The notes under the pieces are model-generated. The model saw nothing but the letters and a program-made list of their open reading frames with translations. It was not told the DNA's origin and did not search any database. The position numbers and the translations under genes are program-made. This document shows, in pieces, positions 46,501 through 58,715 of a stretch of DNA of 64,000 bases. Numbering within the stretch: the first letter of the stretch is position 1; each line of letters opens with the position of its first letter. Where the stretch lies: contig OW386285.2 in the NCBI GenBank assembly GCA_936432065.2, forward strand, positions 172,713,984 through 172,777,983, written 5' to 3'. The DNA is from Rutpela maculata (taxonomy: Eukaryota > Arthropoda > Insecta > Coleoptera > Cerambycidae).

Positions 46501-46997
46501 TAGTCTAGGTGCCCGCGTACAAAAATGCAATTTATACATATCCTCGTATAACTTCTTGTATGGCATAATTGCGCCTAGTCTATCACTTTTTTCCTCCTCG
46601 GCATGAAAGAGACAATTCGAAAATTGGATTCTACATATTTTTATTAAGCAATCTTGAAAAAGTCAGCTGGGTATTAATAAATGTTTTAAAGTTATGTTAT
46701 GTTATGTTATGTTTAGGGTGGTAGACATCCTTAACGTTCCAAAATTTTTGTCGGACAGTTTGTAGAAATATATAGAATATATATGTAGAATCCAATTCTC
46801 AAATTGTCCGACAAAATATATTTGGCGATTTTCCAGTACGACGTGTGGAAATCGTCATTTTAATGCCGAGGAGGAACGCCGCGTTTACGAAAATTTTCGC
46901 AGAGGAAAAAAGTGAGAGACTAGGCGCAATTATGCCGTACAAGAAGTTATACGAGGATATGTATAAATTGCATTTTTGTACGCGAGCACCTAGACTA
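46501..46997. mobile_element. palindromic MITE with about 140-bp arms, TTA flanks
   Basis: TAGTCTAGGTGC...GCACCTAGACTA. The arms share GTACAAAAATGCAATTTATA and CCTCCTCGGCAT. TTA lies directly outside both ends. 497 bp. It abuts a family A copy on its right. Confidence 0.8.
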
Positions 46998-46998
46998 T

Positions 46999-47693
46999 TA
47001 TTACTTCCACATCCAGTGGAAGTATAGTTACGACAAAAATTTTTTTAAAATTTTTATTATTCAAATAGGCTTAAAATGTCATGAAATGTCGAGATTTGAA
47101 GTTGGAGTGAAAAAAATTTCTGTCAGTTTGTCTGTAACTTTTTTTTGGGCACGTTTACTCTGGAACCGTTTAAGATATTGACTTGAAATTTGGTACACAT
47201 ATGTACTTTAACGAGATCTGGAACTAGATTATATTTTCACCTTGTTCCGTCGAAGGGGTAAATTTGGTGTAACTGGGTAAATCAAGCAGGTAAGACTCCA
47301 TAAAATTGGTATTTAGAATATACGAGAGAAGCTAAGGTCTCAAAAAAATGTTTGGCATTAGCCACCCCCATTACCACCTCCATTACCACCCCCATTACCA
47401 CCCCCACCCCATTATTAAAGGGGATGAAAAAAAATTGTGATTTAGTGTATGTACAAGAACCAGAAATATTTTTTTACTTCATCCACCCCCCACTATCCCC
47501 TATCACCACCCCCACCCCACTACCGATGTGGGGTATCGTTTTATGGGTTTTTGGGGCGGAAGATTTCAAATATTATATTATTAAAGTTCCATAAACAATT
47601 ATTTCCACATACAAAGTTTTTTCGATGTGAGAGACTTGGATAGAGAATCTGGATGTGGAAGTAGTGATTCCTTGGGCAGCGGTTTTTTTATGG
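46999..47693 (+). repeat. family A dispersed repeat, copy 5 (full length)
   Basis: ACTTCCACATCCAG (47003-47016) and CTGGATGTGGAAGT (47649-47662) are inverted ends. Beyond the right end GATTCCTTGGGCAGCGGTTT is shared with copy 6. The body has CCATTACCACCCCC runs and short Thr/Pro-rich frames that are repeat-derived. Confidence 0.85.
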
Positions 47694-48617
47694 CCCTGTG
47701 AATAGTTCGAGATGCAAAAAATTAAGAGGTAACTATATTATATTGTTATTTTTATATACTAATAAATATCAATAGCCATCAAAAATGGCAACACAAGAGA
47801 GTATTTTATATCCCCTTTAAAACCCATTTTGATTTCTCTTCCTAGCTTGTATGGTTTTCGAGCAATTCAATTTTTTCTATAGGCCGTGCGCAAAAAATTT
47901 CAAATAAACGAAAATTCGCGCGCATTAAAAATACAAATTTTGGAATTTTCTTCAAAATCGGTTTATCTTCAACAGTTAACGAGTTATCAGTAAAATAAGG
48001 CTTTTTTCACAGAAGGGGTGGTTTTTTTTGGGGGGGGGGGAGGATGCGCGGCACCCCCAGAACGGTTACTGAAGGAAAATCTCAGATAACATTTTTTACA
48101 CATGACCCTTTGATTGTAATGCAAAAGTTTAATCACTGATCCGTCATATGTTACTGCAAGATTTGAATGTCTGTCATATATATTATTCGAATTTCATATT
48201 TCAACGATTAGGTATACCTATTATTATGAAATGCATATTACCAAAAATGTTTAAACAAAAAAATAATGATAGGAAATAACATTGCGCAATATTTCTATTT
48301 AAGTAGGAGTGATAAAAATTAAGACATTTTTTTAAAATTTTAATGATTAATAATTTTTTTATTTACTGATCTATTTAGGGTCCTTCCTCTAGCTAACACT
48401 AATTTACTGTCCAAATTTCAATACAATCGGACTTTTCTTTTTTTCTTTTCTTTAATGCCAAATTTTTTTTTGAGGCCATTGGTTCTTGTACACACACTAA
48501 ATTTCAGTTTTATGTTTTTACCTCCTTTTATATTGGGGTGGGGGTGGTAGTGGGAGTGGCTGATGTCAAACTGTTTTTAAGAACTTAGCTTCTAGTACAC
48601 ACACTAAATCCCAATTT
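47694..48617. other. non-coding stretch
   Basis: G10 tract at 48031. Text at 48470-48620 (CTTGTACACACACTAAATT, GGGGTGGGGGTGG) is a diverged fragment of family A on the minus strand. Confidence 0.5.
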
Positions 48618-49345
48618 TATAATAATAATAATTTTATTCATCCTTTCGATCACAGTACAATGAAATAGGACATGTCAATAAATAGGATCAAATGTAAAAC
48701 ATGGCTAGTTACACTATACGCACATATACACAAACATATACAGTAACACAGTTTTTTTTTTTAAATATGAAATGTATGATTTAAAAATTCATCGACTGAA
48801 TAATAACAGGCACTTATTAAATAGCTCCGTAATTCCTTCTTAAAGGAATATAAGGAAGCTTTTTCTTTAATTTCGGTAGGTAGACAATTAAAGAATTTTA
48901 TTCCAGCCAGTAGTGGAGACTTTTCATAGAGCGCAGTCCTATGTTTTGGAATTTTTAGTAAATTACCATGTCTGGTAGGGTAATTATGCAGTTGCGAATT
49001 TGTCTCGTACTTGTTAATATTTTTTTTATATATATGGGACAATTATATATATACACGCAAGGAAATGTCAATATAACGTGTTGTTTAAAGAAAGCTCTGC
49101 ATGATTGAGTTTTCTGCAAGTCGAAAATTAATCGCATAACTTTTTTTTGAGCAATCAGAACTCTCTCGCTATCAGAAGCGTCACCCCACAAAATGACATT
49201 ATACGATAGCACTGAATTTATGAGGGCATAATAAACATTTACTAGTGTTTTTTTATCTAATACACTTTTCAGTTGCAAAATTGCATAACAGCCACTACTT
49301 ATTTTCTGACAGACACTATTAATGTGATATCTCCAACTCATAGTT
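48618..49345 (-). mobile_element. 5'-truncated CR1/L2-like LINE with (AAT)n tail
   Basis: The minus-strand frame 49341-48955 reads HINSVCQKISSGCYAIL, YYALINSVLSYNVILWG and SCRAFFKQHVILTFPCVYIY. It shifts to 49042-48761 (NYPTRHGNLLKIPKHRTALY, FNCLPTEIK, YYSVDEFL). This is the complete post-RT C-terminal region of the family with one frameshift. Tail (ATT)n/(AAT)n at 48621-48635. Confidence 0.82.
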
Positions 49346-49371
49346 ACTAAGTTACTAAATAAATCATATTA

Positions 49372-50150
49372 TGCACTGCTACAAATGAAGGATGCTCTCA
49401 ACGAATCTGAGCTACTAAATATATACTATGCAATGGCCTTCTCGCATATATCTTTTAATATAATGACATGGGGTAAATATTATAAAAGAGTTTTTATTAT
49501 TCAAAAACGAATACTACATTTAATGTTCAATATGAATTATAGAGAGAGCTGTCGAGATATTTTCATTGACAAAGGAATTCTCACCACATCCTGCATTTAT
49601 ATATACAAATGTTTAGTATTTATTAAAAGCAATCCTTTAATATTCACTTGTTTAAATGAGAGACATATATATTATACAAGGCAAGGTGACAAATTGTTAA
49701 TTCCCGCTCATAGGACAACGACTTTTAAAGATTCTCCTGAATATAACTGTATCATATTATTTAATAGCTTACCACAAGCTTTACGGGACCTTCCCCTAAG
49801 CAAATTTAAAATTAAAGTTAGAGAAATTTTACTGAAAAATGGTTTCTACTCAGTAAAGGAGTTCCTAGACAAATATAATTAACAACAGTCTGTAAACTTT
49901 AACCTACACTGCACCATGTCTACATTTTTTAATTTTGTTATTTTACTTATCTATTTATTACCCATGTGTGTATGTATATATGTGTGTCTTATGTAATTAT
50001 ATATTATTGTAATAATATGTTTTTTATACACCATTATATTTGAAAATGTTAAATTTTTTATGTATGTATCCTGACCTGCCAAATGTACACTAACCTGTAT
50101 CTTATATTGGTAAATATCTATCTATCTATCTATCTATCTATCTGTCTATC
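49372..50150 (+). mobile_element. 5'-truncated CR1/L2-like LINE with (TATC)n tail
   Basis: The frame 49385-49882 (165 codons, unbroken) carries the same C-terminal region: YYAMAFSHISFNIMTWG, VFIIQKRILHLMFN, SCRDIF, YYTRQGDKLLIPAHRTTTF, LFNSLPQALR and YSVKEFL. Stop at 49880-49882, a 3' UTR of about 235 bp, then TATCTATC repeats (50117-50150). Head-to-head with the previous LINE, with about 26 bp between them. Confidence 0.82.
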
Positions 50151-50756
50151 TATATATCTATATCACTGTCAATATGGATACCCAGAAATTTTGTCGTTTC
50201 ACTTGGAGCAACTGTTAATTGGTTATATGTAATATTGATGGGTGCTTGAACTTTTTTCCTACCAAAAAACTGTAGCAAAATAGTTTTTTTGGTGTTAACA
50301 ATCAATTTATTAGTACTACACCAGTTGATAAATTGTTCATAGAGAGTATTGAGCTTGTCTTGCAGCTCCTCAGGAGTGTCTGCCTCCTCTGCTATGGAGA
50401 CGTCGTCTGCGAACAGCACAACACATTCAGTACCAATATGAAGTGGTAAATCATTTATAAATAAAAGAAAAATACGTGGCCCCAGTACAGAACCTTGAGG
50501 AACTCCAAGATTAATACAATACTTCTCTGAACTGGCTTCTTCTAGTTTTACAAAAATTTTTCTAAAGCTGAGGTACGATATCCATGAAAGAGAGTTACCT
50601 CTAAATCCCATCACAGAAAGTTTCTCTGCCACGACAGTTCAAAGAAAAGGGCAGCAACGTACTTTCTGTCATCCACGCGATTGTACACAAATTCCAAAAT
50701 ATCAGCCGCCGCACTCTCAGTTGACCTGCCAGGGTGAAATCCATTTTGGCATTTGG
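50151..50756 (-). mobile_element. CR1/L2-like LINE reverse-transcriptase fragment
   Basis: Reading minus from 50756: CQNGFHPGRSTESAAADILE and KYVAALFFELS. A deletion removes the KAFDT block, then VMGFRGNSLSWISYLS, LGVPQGSVLGPRIFLLFIND, FADD (VVLFADDVSIA) and KFLGIHIDSDI. The first catalytic Asp is lost with the deletion, so it cannot be active. It ends exactly at the (TATC)n tail of the plus-strand LINE. Confidence 0.82.
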
Positions 50757-51413
50757 AAGTAATTTGGTATTTTGTTAGATATGGAAATTAGTTCAGTCAT
50801 TGAAGCGTAAAATAGGGTTTTACCTCCTAAATATTTTACTATGAATCGATTTACATGAAATTTTGGAATTAGGCTTATCTTACCTTTAACTTCAAAAGTG
50901 ATATTGACCCGACCTCCGTTTTTTATTTTTAAGGGGTGAAAACAACCCCTTAATGAAAAAATTGACATTGAGCCTTTTTATCGCTAGAAAACGTGTTTAA
51001 TAATACGGAGTGACATTTCATAGTATTCTCTAACACAATTACCTCATGTTTAACCCATTTTCAACCCCTGAAAAACTTTACAACCCCTGCAAACGACCCC
51101 TGAATTGAAAAAAATCACAAAAAATTACTTTTATATAACTTAAAAAGATTTAAATATAGAGTAAATATTGTTTTACGTTGTCTACCTTATTTGTCATAAT
51201 TTAACCCCTTTTCAACCCTTAAAAACAACCCCTCTATAAAAAATTGTACACAAAATTTTTTTTGATGAACTGAAAAGGATTTAAAGGTTGTTCCACGTTC
51301 TCGAAAATGACTTTCATATGTTTAAGTTTTTGAACCCTTAAAACTACCCCTGAATTAAAACATTGAAAATATAAGTTTATACAATTAAAAATAATTTGAT
51401 TATAAAGTAAAAA

Positions 51414-51416
<3 letters not shown>
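50757..51416. other. non-coding, AAACAACCCCT-rich repeat
   Basis: Repeated phrases such as TTTTCAACCC, AAACAACCCCT and ACCCCTGAATT (50930-51350) suggest a diverged short tandem or dispersed repeat. No gene. Confidence 0.45.
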
Positions 51417-51508
<92 letters not shown>

Positions 51509-51581
51509 TGAACGTTGGTATGTATTCATGCCTATGTTTCCGATATATATATATGCCATATATGTATATATATATATGCCA

Positions 51582-51670
<89 letters not shown>
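51417..51670. repeat. (TA)n microsatellites, two blocks
   Basis: TA runs at about 51420-51502 and 51583-51669, separated by ATATGCCATATATG-type text. Confidence 0.95.
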
Positions 51671-51673
<3 letters not shown>

Positions 51674-51968
51674 CTGCGTAGGATACGGCTTCCGATAGCC
51701 TATTTACATGCTATACGACTTTCGACTGCGGTACGGCTTCCGTATACGGAAGCCGTAACGCAACCAATGTAAAACGTCTCCATGGTGCCTCAGTTGTCTG
51801 CTGTGCTAATTTCAGCTGGAAGTCAGATAGTCGGATTTTGAACTCTTCCGCATATTTTAATTGACGAGGCGGCCACATCAACGAAGGCGCCACGGTTCCC
51901 GTATATTCCATGCCGTATAATATACTATCAGTTTTACAGTGGATACTGCTTCCGGTAAATATTGGCAA
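51671..51968 (-). repeat. (TA)n-linked dispersed repeat, copy 1
   Basis: The reverse complement contains CGGAAGCAGTATCCACTG near its start and leads into a long (TA)n tract. A second copy lies at 56627-57055. Includes the perfect 26-bp palindrome at 51732-51757 (TACGGCTTCCGTATACGGAA...). Confidence 0.6.
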
Positions 51969-52314
51969 CCTTGGATCACATGACATTTAGAAAATTAGGG
52001 ATGATCTTGTGTGTTTTTAACGTTTCAAATGACTCTGCAAAGTGTTCATTGTTGCTACTCGCTACACCACAACGACTTTTGTTTTTGTTATAGGACAACT
52101 ACCAAATCATAAATATTTTGAATTTATAGTGAAAATATCTTTCAGTTGGTATGGTGTTTTCGATGTATTTTAGAACAATAATTAAAAACAATTTTTTTTG
52201 TATTTTACTTAAGGTTTACGAGTTTTTCGATAGGAATACGAAATTGGAATTTAAATATATTGACACTTCATTTCAACTGAGAATATCGCATAAATAGCGG
52301 AGTAGAAAGAAATT
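51969..52314. other. non-coding stretch
   Basis: Nothing recognised. Confidence 0.4.
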
Positions 52315-52595
52315 TAATAAAATTATATAAAAAAAATATTTTTAAGAAAAAGCTTTCATTTGAAAAACTATTAAAAAGTAAAAATATATATTTTTTTAAA
52401 TTCATACATCTAGAAACCAAAAGCTTTGGGGGCGGTCATATAAGGGGCTATTACATAGTTACTTTGCTCAATTGACCGTCCCCAAAGCTTTTGGTTTCCA
52501 GGTGTATGAATTTAAAAAAAAAAAAATTTTACTTTTTAGTAGTTTTTCAAATAAAAGCTTTTTCTTAAAAATATTTTTTTATATCATTTTATTTT
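52315..52595. mobile_element. 281-bp palindromic element
   Basis: AAACCAAAAGCTTTGGGGGC mirrors CCCCAAAGCTTTTGGTTT. Symmetry extends through AAATTCATAC and AAGAAAAAGCTTTCATTTG to both edges. Centre near 52455. Confidence 0.75.
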
Positions 52596-52639
52596 TTACT
52601 TTTTAGTCTACTTATTTTACAGACAGACAGACATAACCC

Positions 52640-52855
52640 TTTATTTGCCACCGCCATCCACACCTTCCCTCTCCCGTATTCTCACCCCTCTAACACTACT
52701 TCCCACTTCTTCCCACCTCTTTCCCACCTCTTCAGACGCCTTCCTCTCCCCTTTCCCATCTCTTCCCACCTCTTTCCACCCCACCCATATATTCCCAACC
52801 CTACCCATTCCTTCCCCACCTCTTCCCATCGCTTTCCCACCTCTCCCACGTCCGC
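52640..52855. repeat. pyrimidine-rich low-complexity tract
   Basis: About 215 bp of CTTCCCACCTCTT-type repeats. Confidence 0.9.
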
Positions 52856-53215
52856 CATATTGAATTTAGAATGACGTCACATAGTTTATCGTATTTTCAT
52901 TTGATACCCATATCAAGGAGGTTGGGAAGAAAAAGGCGATCCGCTATATTGGGACGTCCGCCATGTTGAATTTAGAATGACGTCACATAGCTTGTCGTAT
53001 TTTACTCGTCAAACCCTTTCATTTGATACCCATATCAAGGGGGGTCAGCTTGGGACGTTCGCCATATTGAATTTAGAATGACGTCACATTGTTTATCGGA
53101 TTTTGCTCGTCAAACTCTTTCATTTCATACCCATATCAAGGGGGTTGTGACTAAAAAGCTGATCCGCCATCTTGGGACGTCCGCCATATTGGATTTAGAC
53201 CGATAATGGCTATAC
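52852..53215 (+). repeat. about 100-120-bp tandem repeat with TGACGTCA sites
   Basis: CCGCCATATTGAATTTAGAA or variants at 52852, 52958, 53059 and 53181. The first three units hold ATGACGTCAC. CATTTGATACCCATATCAAG also recurs. Followed by an ACATACATAC/AAACAAACA tract (53320-53345). Confidence 0.8.
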
Positions 53216-53900
53216 TATGTTGCATTGTCACCGGACTTATCGCGTGTGCCAAATTTCAATGCTCCAGCTTAATTAGAACTAGTCGAAATTCAGCTTGCAA
53301 AATTTGACCTAAACAAACATACATACATACATACAAACAAACAAACATTGCAATTGCAAGTTAAATAAAAGCTTTTAAAAAGTTGTCAAACACTGACTGT
53401 GTAAGTGTAATCCGATTAAAATTCGTTAGATAGTATGAAAAATCTACGGAGTTAGCTTAAAAAATATTGGTCCTTTTAATGAAATTTTGACCCAGATTTT
53501 AATTCAATATGCAAAATATTCCGTACATAATTGGCGATAGGGGAGGTCGAGCTGATTCCACAACCCTTTCATATGTACCCTCTGAAGACTTCTCTGTTAT
53601 TAATATACACAGGATTTTCTAATTTATGTAAAATTTTTAAGCTGTCATATTTTTTAACCATTTTCCCAAGTAGCTAAAACTTAGTACATGCTTTTGTGGT
53701 AGTTTGGGCTGCACGCAGCAATGTTTTAAAGAAATACAGTGTCGGACTGGAGAAACTTATGTTTTTTGTTAAAATCGTTTAGAAATTTTTTTTATTAAGG
53801 ATACGAAAACTACATGAATCAGTAACAGATAAATATGCAACAACATTCTTGGGCATCAGTACTACAGAACACTAAGACTGTTTGTAAATTCAGTTTCATA
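53216..53900. other. non-coding stretch
   Basis: No gene recognised apart from the ACATAC/AAAC microsatellite. Confidence 0.4.
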
Positions 53901-53904
53901 GTCT

Positions 53905-54040
53905 CTAGATGATGCCAACATGGTTGGCGAAACGCGAGTCGAGCAATATTCAAGTATTTTGGTGTAGAAACTACTTCAGAGGCAGAGCCACACCGAAGGT
54001 TCGAGTCCCCTCAAAGATTTATTTATTTATTTATTCATTT
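53905..54040 (+). mobile_element. SINE-like sequence with B-box and (ATTT)n tail
   Basis: GGTTCGAGTCCCC (53998-54010) is a perfect Pol III B-box. A weak A-box candidate (TGGTGTAGAAA) lies 40 bp upstream, and the unit ends in ATTTATTTATTTATT. 5' of it, GATGCCAACATGGTTGGCGA followed by AACGCGAGTC forms a 6-bp stem-loop before GAAAC (see findings). Confidence 0.45.
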
Positions 54041-54081
54041 TACGAACCCATCAAATTTACATTCCCAGTATAGGGTAGGTA

Positions 54082-54270
54082 CTGTCGTGAGCAAAAAAAA
54101 TGGGACAAATCTTAACGTGTTTTTGCTAAAATCTAGTTGTGTACGTCTAACTTTAATTTTTGTGACATTGCGGTTATTTGTCAAAATTCATTGCAAGTGT
54201 GCAAATAGAGACAGATTTACGGTAGAAAAAAATAGTTGTTCTATTTTTTTTTGCTCAATGTTCACGACAG
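54082..54270. mobile_element. 189-bp mariner-type MITE, TA duplication
   Basis: CTGTCGTGAGCAAAAAAAA mirrors TTTTTTTTGCTCAATGTTCACGACAG except for a 6-bp difference. TA on both sides (54080-54081, 54271-54272). Confidence 0.75.
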
Positions 54271-54938
54271 TACATTTAGTCAGATGTAATATTGAGTAAT
54301 ATCAAAGAAAAAAAAAACGTTTATAATTTTTTTCAATTTAAACTAATAAAAAGTAGTATTAAATGAATACAATGATTATTATAGTAGATTTAAGGATATT
54401 TTACATAAGTATGCTATTAAAAATGTGTATTATTTAAGTTCCATTTATTGAACGAAACTGTCGATTTTAATTCCATATTTTGTTTTACTTCCAAATCCAC
54501 GTAGTGGAGTACAGCAACGGTAAAAAAATATTATATTTCGTTTTATTCTAATGGGCTATAGTCCAATCAGTGGGGAGTTTTGCCATGCAAAAGGTGGAGT
54601 AGTAATGATTTTGATATGTTTTTTTTTAAGGCGTTCGGTCAAGGACCATACTGCCAGCCGCAATTTTTTAAAAGTCAATTAAAATTTTAAATTAATTTAT
54701 TGCTTATACAACATATATGAATACTATGATAAGTATGAGAAAAGATCCTATGTCTATGTCTAACCTAACAGGAGAGTTGATATATGTTGTTGATGAAAGA
54801 TACAAGGTTTCGACCTAGGGGGAGCCGCCATCTTGATTGAAAGTTGCAAAAAATTGGTTTTCAAAATAATTCGGCAACACTCGATCCTAAGAGAAAAATG
54901 TTCGAGACAAAGTTGAAGACGACAAAATTTCCTACGTT
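54271..54938. other. non-coding stretch
   Basis: A short family A-like start at 54486 (ACTTCCAAATCCACGTAGTG) that does not continue. Otherwise nothing recognised. Confidence 0.45.
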
Positions 54939-55587
54939 TTACTTCCACATCCAGTGGAAGTATAGTAACGACAAAAAAATTTAAAAAAATTTTTATTGTC
55001 CAAATAGGCTTAGAATGTCATGAAACGTCGAGCATTTAAGTTTGAGCGAAAAAAAACTTCTGTTGGTCTGTCTGTAACTTTTTTGTGCGCACGTTTACTC
55101 TGGAACCGTTTAAGATATTGACTTGAAATTTGGTACACACATGTACTTTAATGAGATCTGGAACTAGATTATATTTTTATCTTGTTCCGTCAAAGGTTTG
55201 GGGGGTAAATTTGGGGTAAATAGCTAAATCAAGCAGGTAAGAGTCTAGAAAATTGGTATTTAGTATATACAAGGGAAGCTAAGGTCTAAAAAAAATGTTT
55301 GACATTAGCAACCCCCATTACCACCCCCACCCATTATTAAAGCGGATGAAAAAAAATGTGATTTAGTGTGTGTACAAAAACCAGAAACCTCAAAATATTG
55401 TTTTGCTTCATCCACCCACCCCACTACCGATATGGGGTATCGTTTTATAGGTTTTTGGGGTAGAGGATTTCAAATATTATATTATTAAAGTTCCATAAGC
55501 AATTATTTCAACATACAAAATTTTTTCGTTGTGAGTTGGATAGAAAATTTGGATGTGGAAGTAGTGATTCCTTGGGCAGCGGTTTTT
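54939..55587 (+). repeat. family A dispersed repeat, copy 6 (full length)
   Basis: ACTTCCACATCCAGTGGAAG to GATTCCTTGGGCAGCGGTTT; closest to copy 5. Confidence 0.85.
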
Positions 55588-55749
55588 ATTGTAAGTCTAA
55601 TGTTTAAAGAGATACAGCGTCAGAAAGATGAATTTAAGAAAAGATTTTTTTTTATTATATAAAGTACGTTTACAACATAACATATTTTAAATTATTTATA
55701 TTATTATAATAAAGACCTACTTGTATTGAATCTAAAAAATAAGAAATTG

Positions 55750-55930
55750 CCGGGATAGTATTACAGTGGCTTACATCATACCTCGAAAATAGGAAAACAA
55801 TGTATTAAATTTAATGACAGTTATTCAGAAGAATTGACTATAAAACATGGAATATCTCAAGGGTTGGTACTTGCTCCTATACTCTTTTTATTATTTTTAT
55901 ACAACCTAACATTTTTTTAATGACCTTATC
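55750..55930 (+). pseudogene. LINE reverse-transcriptase relic
   Basis: Two frames joined by a frameshift read VLQWLTSYLENRKTMY and then FNDSYSEELTIKHGISQGLV, LAPILFLLFLYN. This corresponds to the VPQGSVLGPILFLLYIND block of CR1/L2-like RTs with substitutions. About 60 codons; the catalytic ADD is missing. Confidence 0.6.
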
Positions 55931-56626
55931 CGTATCAAAAAATTTCAAATTATAAAATTTTATGTTATATTAAATGATGAAATTTACGCCAAAATAAAGA
56001 TAAGATCTTTAACTTCTTTTTGTCATTGGTAGTCTAAGTCATAACTTGGCGGTTTCTTCCTGCCGACCAAATTTATCCGTGAAAGTCAGATCAGATCACC
56101 CGTTACTCACTCATTAATACATTGTTCAAACATACGGCTCATTCAATATGAACGTGAATGAGTATAATATTTAAAAGTCTTTGTTTTTATACTAATTTTT
56201 ATTTATATGATAAATTGAAAGTGGAAATTAATTTGACGATGTATTTATTTATTAATTTTCGATAAAAAAATAAAAAATCATTGTGGGTCGATTATTGCGA
56301 AAATTGTAAATTGGTGTTAACTTTTTATTCTCAATAGATTTTAATACAAAATTTTTGTAATTTGGAAAATAAAAGCAGTTTACTTTTGACAATTCTTAGA
56401 AAATTGGTTCTAAAATATCCTATATATAAATAATTTTAATAACAATTGGTATATCCTAATTTCAAATCAAATAGGAGCTAAATCCAGAACATGAATACCC
56501 ATCAGCTCAAATTTTTTTGTTCATTTATACCTATTCATATTTATCCATGAACACTTGCATATTATGTAGATATAAAACCATGAAAATAAAGCAGAATTTA
56601 AAGTTTATAGGCTAAATGCATGGCAA
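55931..56626. other. AT-rich stretch
   Basis: No gene or repeat recognised. Confidence 0.4.
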
Positions 56627-57059
<433 letters not shown>

Positions 57060-57439
57060 TTATAAACACTACGTTGTCGCCTCAAGAATAGATATACTAA
57101 ACACGCTGTGACCTCATATATGACGTTGTGACCTCATAAAGCTGAGGCGACAACGTTTTGCCTTAATTTCGATGTAAAATGAATCCAGATGTCAAAATAG
57201 TTCTGAGGTCACTTCATACATCTGGTACCTACAATTTTGAATTTTAGTTCGAGTGTATATCACCAGCGCTAGTGTCGCCGTACCAAGTAGGAATGGTCAA
57301 CACGAAGTCACCTCTAACTAGTATAAGGCGGACTACAGATATTACGTATTCGCCGTCCCCTCAGGTTACTGGCAACGTTGTATCAATTTGCGTACAGCGT
57401 TAGCGGCCAGTGACCAACAAAAATATTTATAGTTCTTGA

Positions 57440-58715
57440 ACCGCTGGCCAATTGAAAGGGACCAAGCAAATTTTTAGGTTGAATTTAAATCGACATTTTT
57501 TGAGAAAAAGAATAGATATCGATATGTGGTTTTCAGAATTTAAGAGATTATTTATTTGTGAAACAGCCGGTTTTGTTCATTTCTTTTATTTTGAAGCACG
57601 TTACTGTTTACAGGGTGTGAAAGAAAAGCGTGCTTTTTTAACCAAACTTTATAACTACCGAGATTCAACAAACATTATTTAATATTATTTTGATGGCATT
57701 TTTTTTGGTCACTAGTTTAAAAAAAAAAATATCTTTTTGCCATTAGGCCTCATTGGTTTTCATAACAGCCGATCGTTGTAGATTATTATAATACCTTATG
57801 CCGTTCCTTTAAAATAATAAGTGCATTTTTTTGTACTTTCAGTTCATGGTGAATACATATAATTTTTCTCGCTAATATACATTTAACTATTATTGCTCCA
57901 TTAATAATGAAAAGTATGGTTCTTCCCTTTTTCTTTAGTTGACATTTTATATAATAATAGTGCATATAAAAATAGATAAATAAATATTTAGATTATATTT
58001 AATTGTATTATAAAGACATACAATTTTTCGTACACTTTTGTATTTTTGGTGTGAAAATTAAATCAACAAAATTTGGCAAAAAATGTATCTACAGGTAAAG
58101 CCATTTTAGTTAGTCCCTTCATAGATATGCCAAATTGTAGCTTGATATCTGTAATTGTTCCGGAGATAAATGGGTTTTTCTTTTTTATATTTTTTTATAT
58201 TTTAATGTAAAAGCCCAAAAAAGATTCCCCAATCCGTAAACATATACCAATTTTGGATACTCCACTGATTACCATACAAAGATTTACTTTTTATTATGAT
58301 ATTAAAGGAGCTATTATAAGGTATTATAATAACCTACAATGATCGGCTCTTACAAAGCACAATAAGACATAACGTTAAAAAAATTAAAAAATTACAGGTT
58401 TTTAGAAAAAAAATCGGCATCTTACAAAATAAGTGAGATATAAAAAAATTGAGAAATCGTTTCTTACAATACACCAGTGACTGAAAAAAATTGCATCAAA
58501 AAAATATAAAACATTTTTTGTGGAATCTCTACGAATCTCGGTAGTTATAAAGTTTGTCAAAAAAACATGCTCTTCTTTTACACCCTGTAAAAAGTAACAC
58601 GCTTCAAAATAAAAGAATTAGACAAAACTCACCTTTTCGCAAATGAATTATCCCTTAAATCCTGAAAATCACATATTGATATCTATTCGCTTGGTCCGTT
58701 TCAATTAGCCAGTAG
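57440..58715. mobile_element. 1.3-kb palindromic element
   Basis: GGCCAATTGAAAGGGACCAAGC (57446-57467) mirrors the GCTTGGTCCGTTTCAATTAGCC-type end near 58690-58711. TTATAACTACCGAGATTC (57648) mirrors CGAATCTCGGTAGTTATAA (58541). Symmetry persists to GCCGATCGTTGTAG / CTACAATGATCGGC. Centre near 58080. Confidence 0.7.

Noticed and set aside
52641..52863. Ser/Pro/Leu-rich and Gly/Glu-rich frames on opposite strands
   Set aside because: Low-complexity pyrimidine tract.
57452..57682. 76-codon frame beginning MKGTKQIF
   Set aside because: Lies in the left arm of the 57440-58715 palindrome and is mirrored with stops in the right arm.
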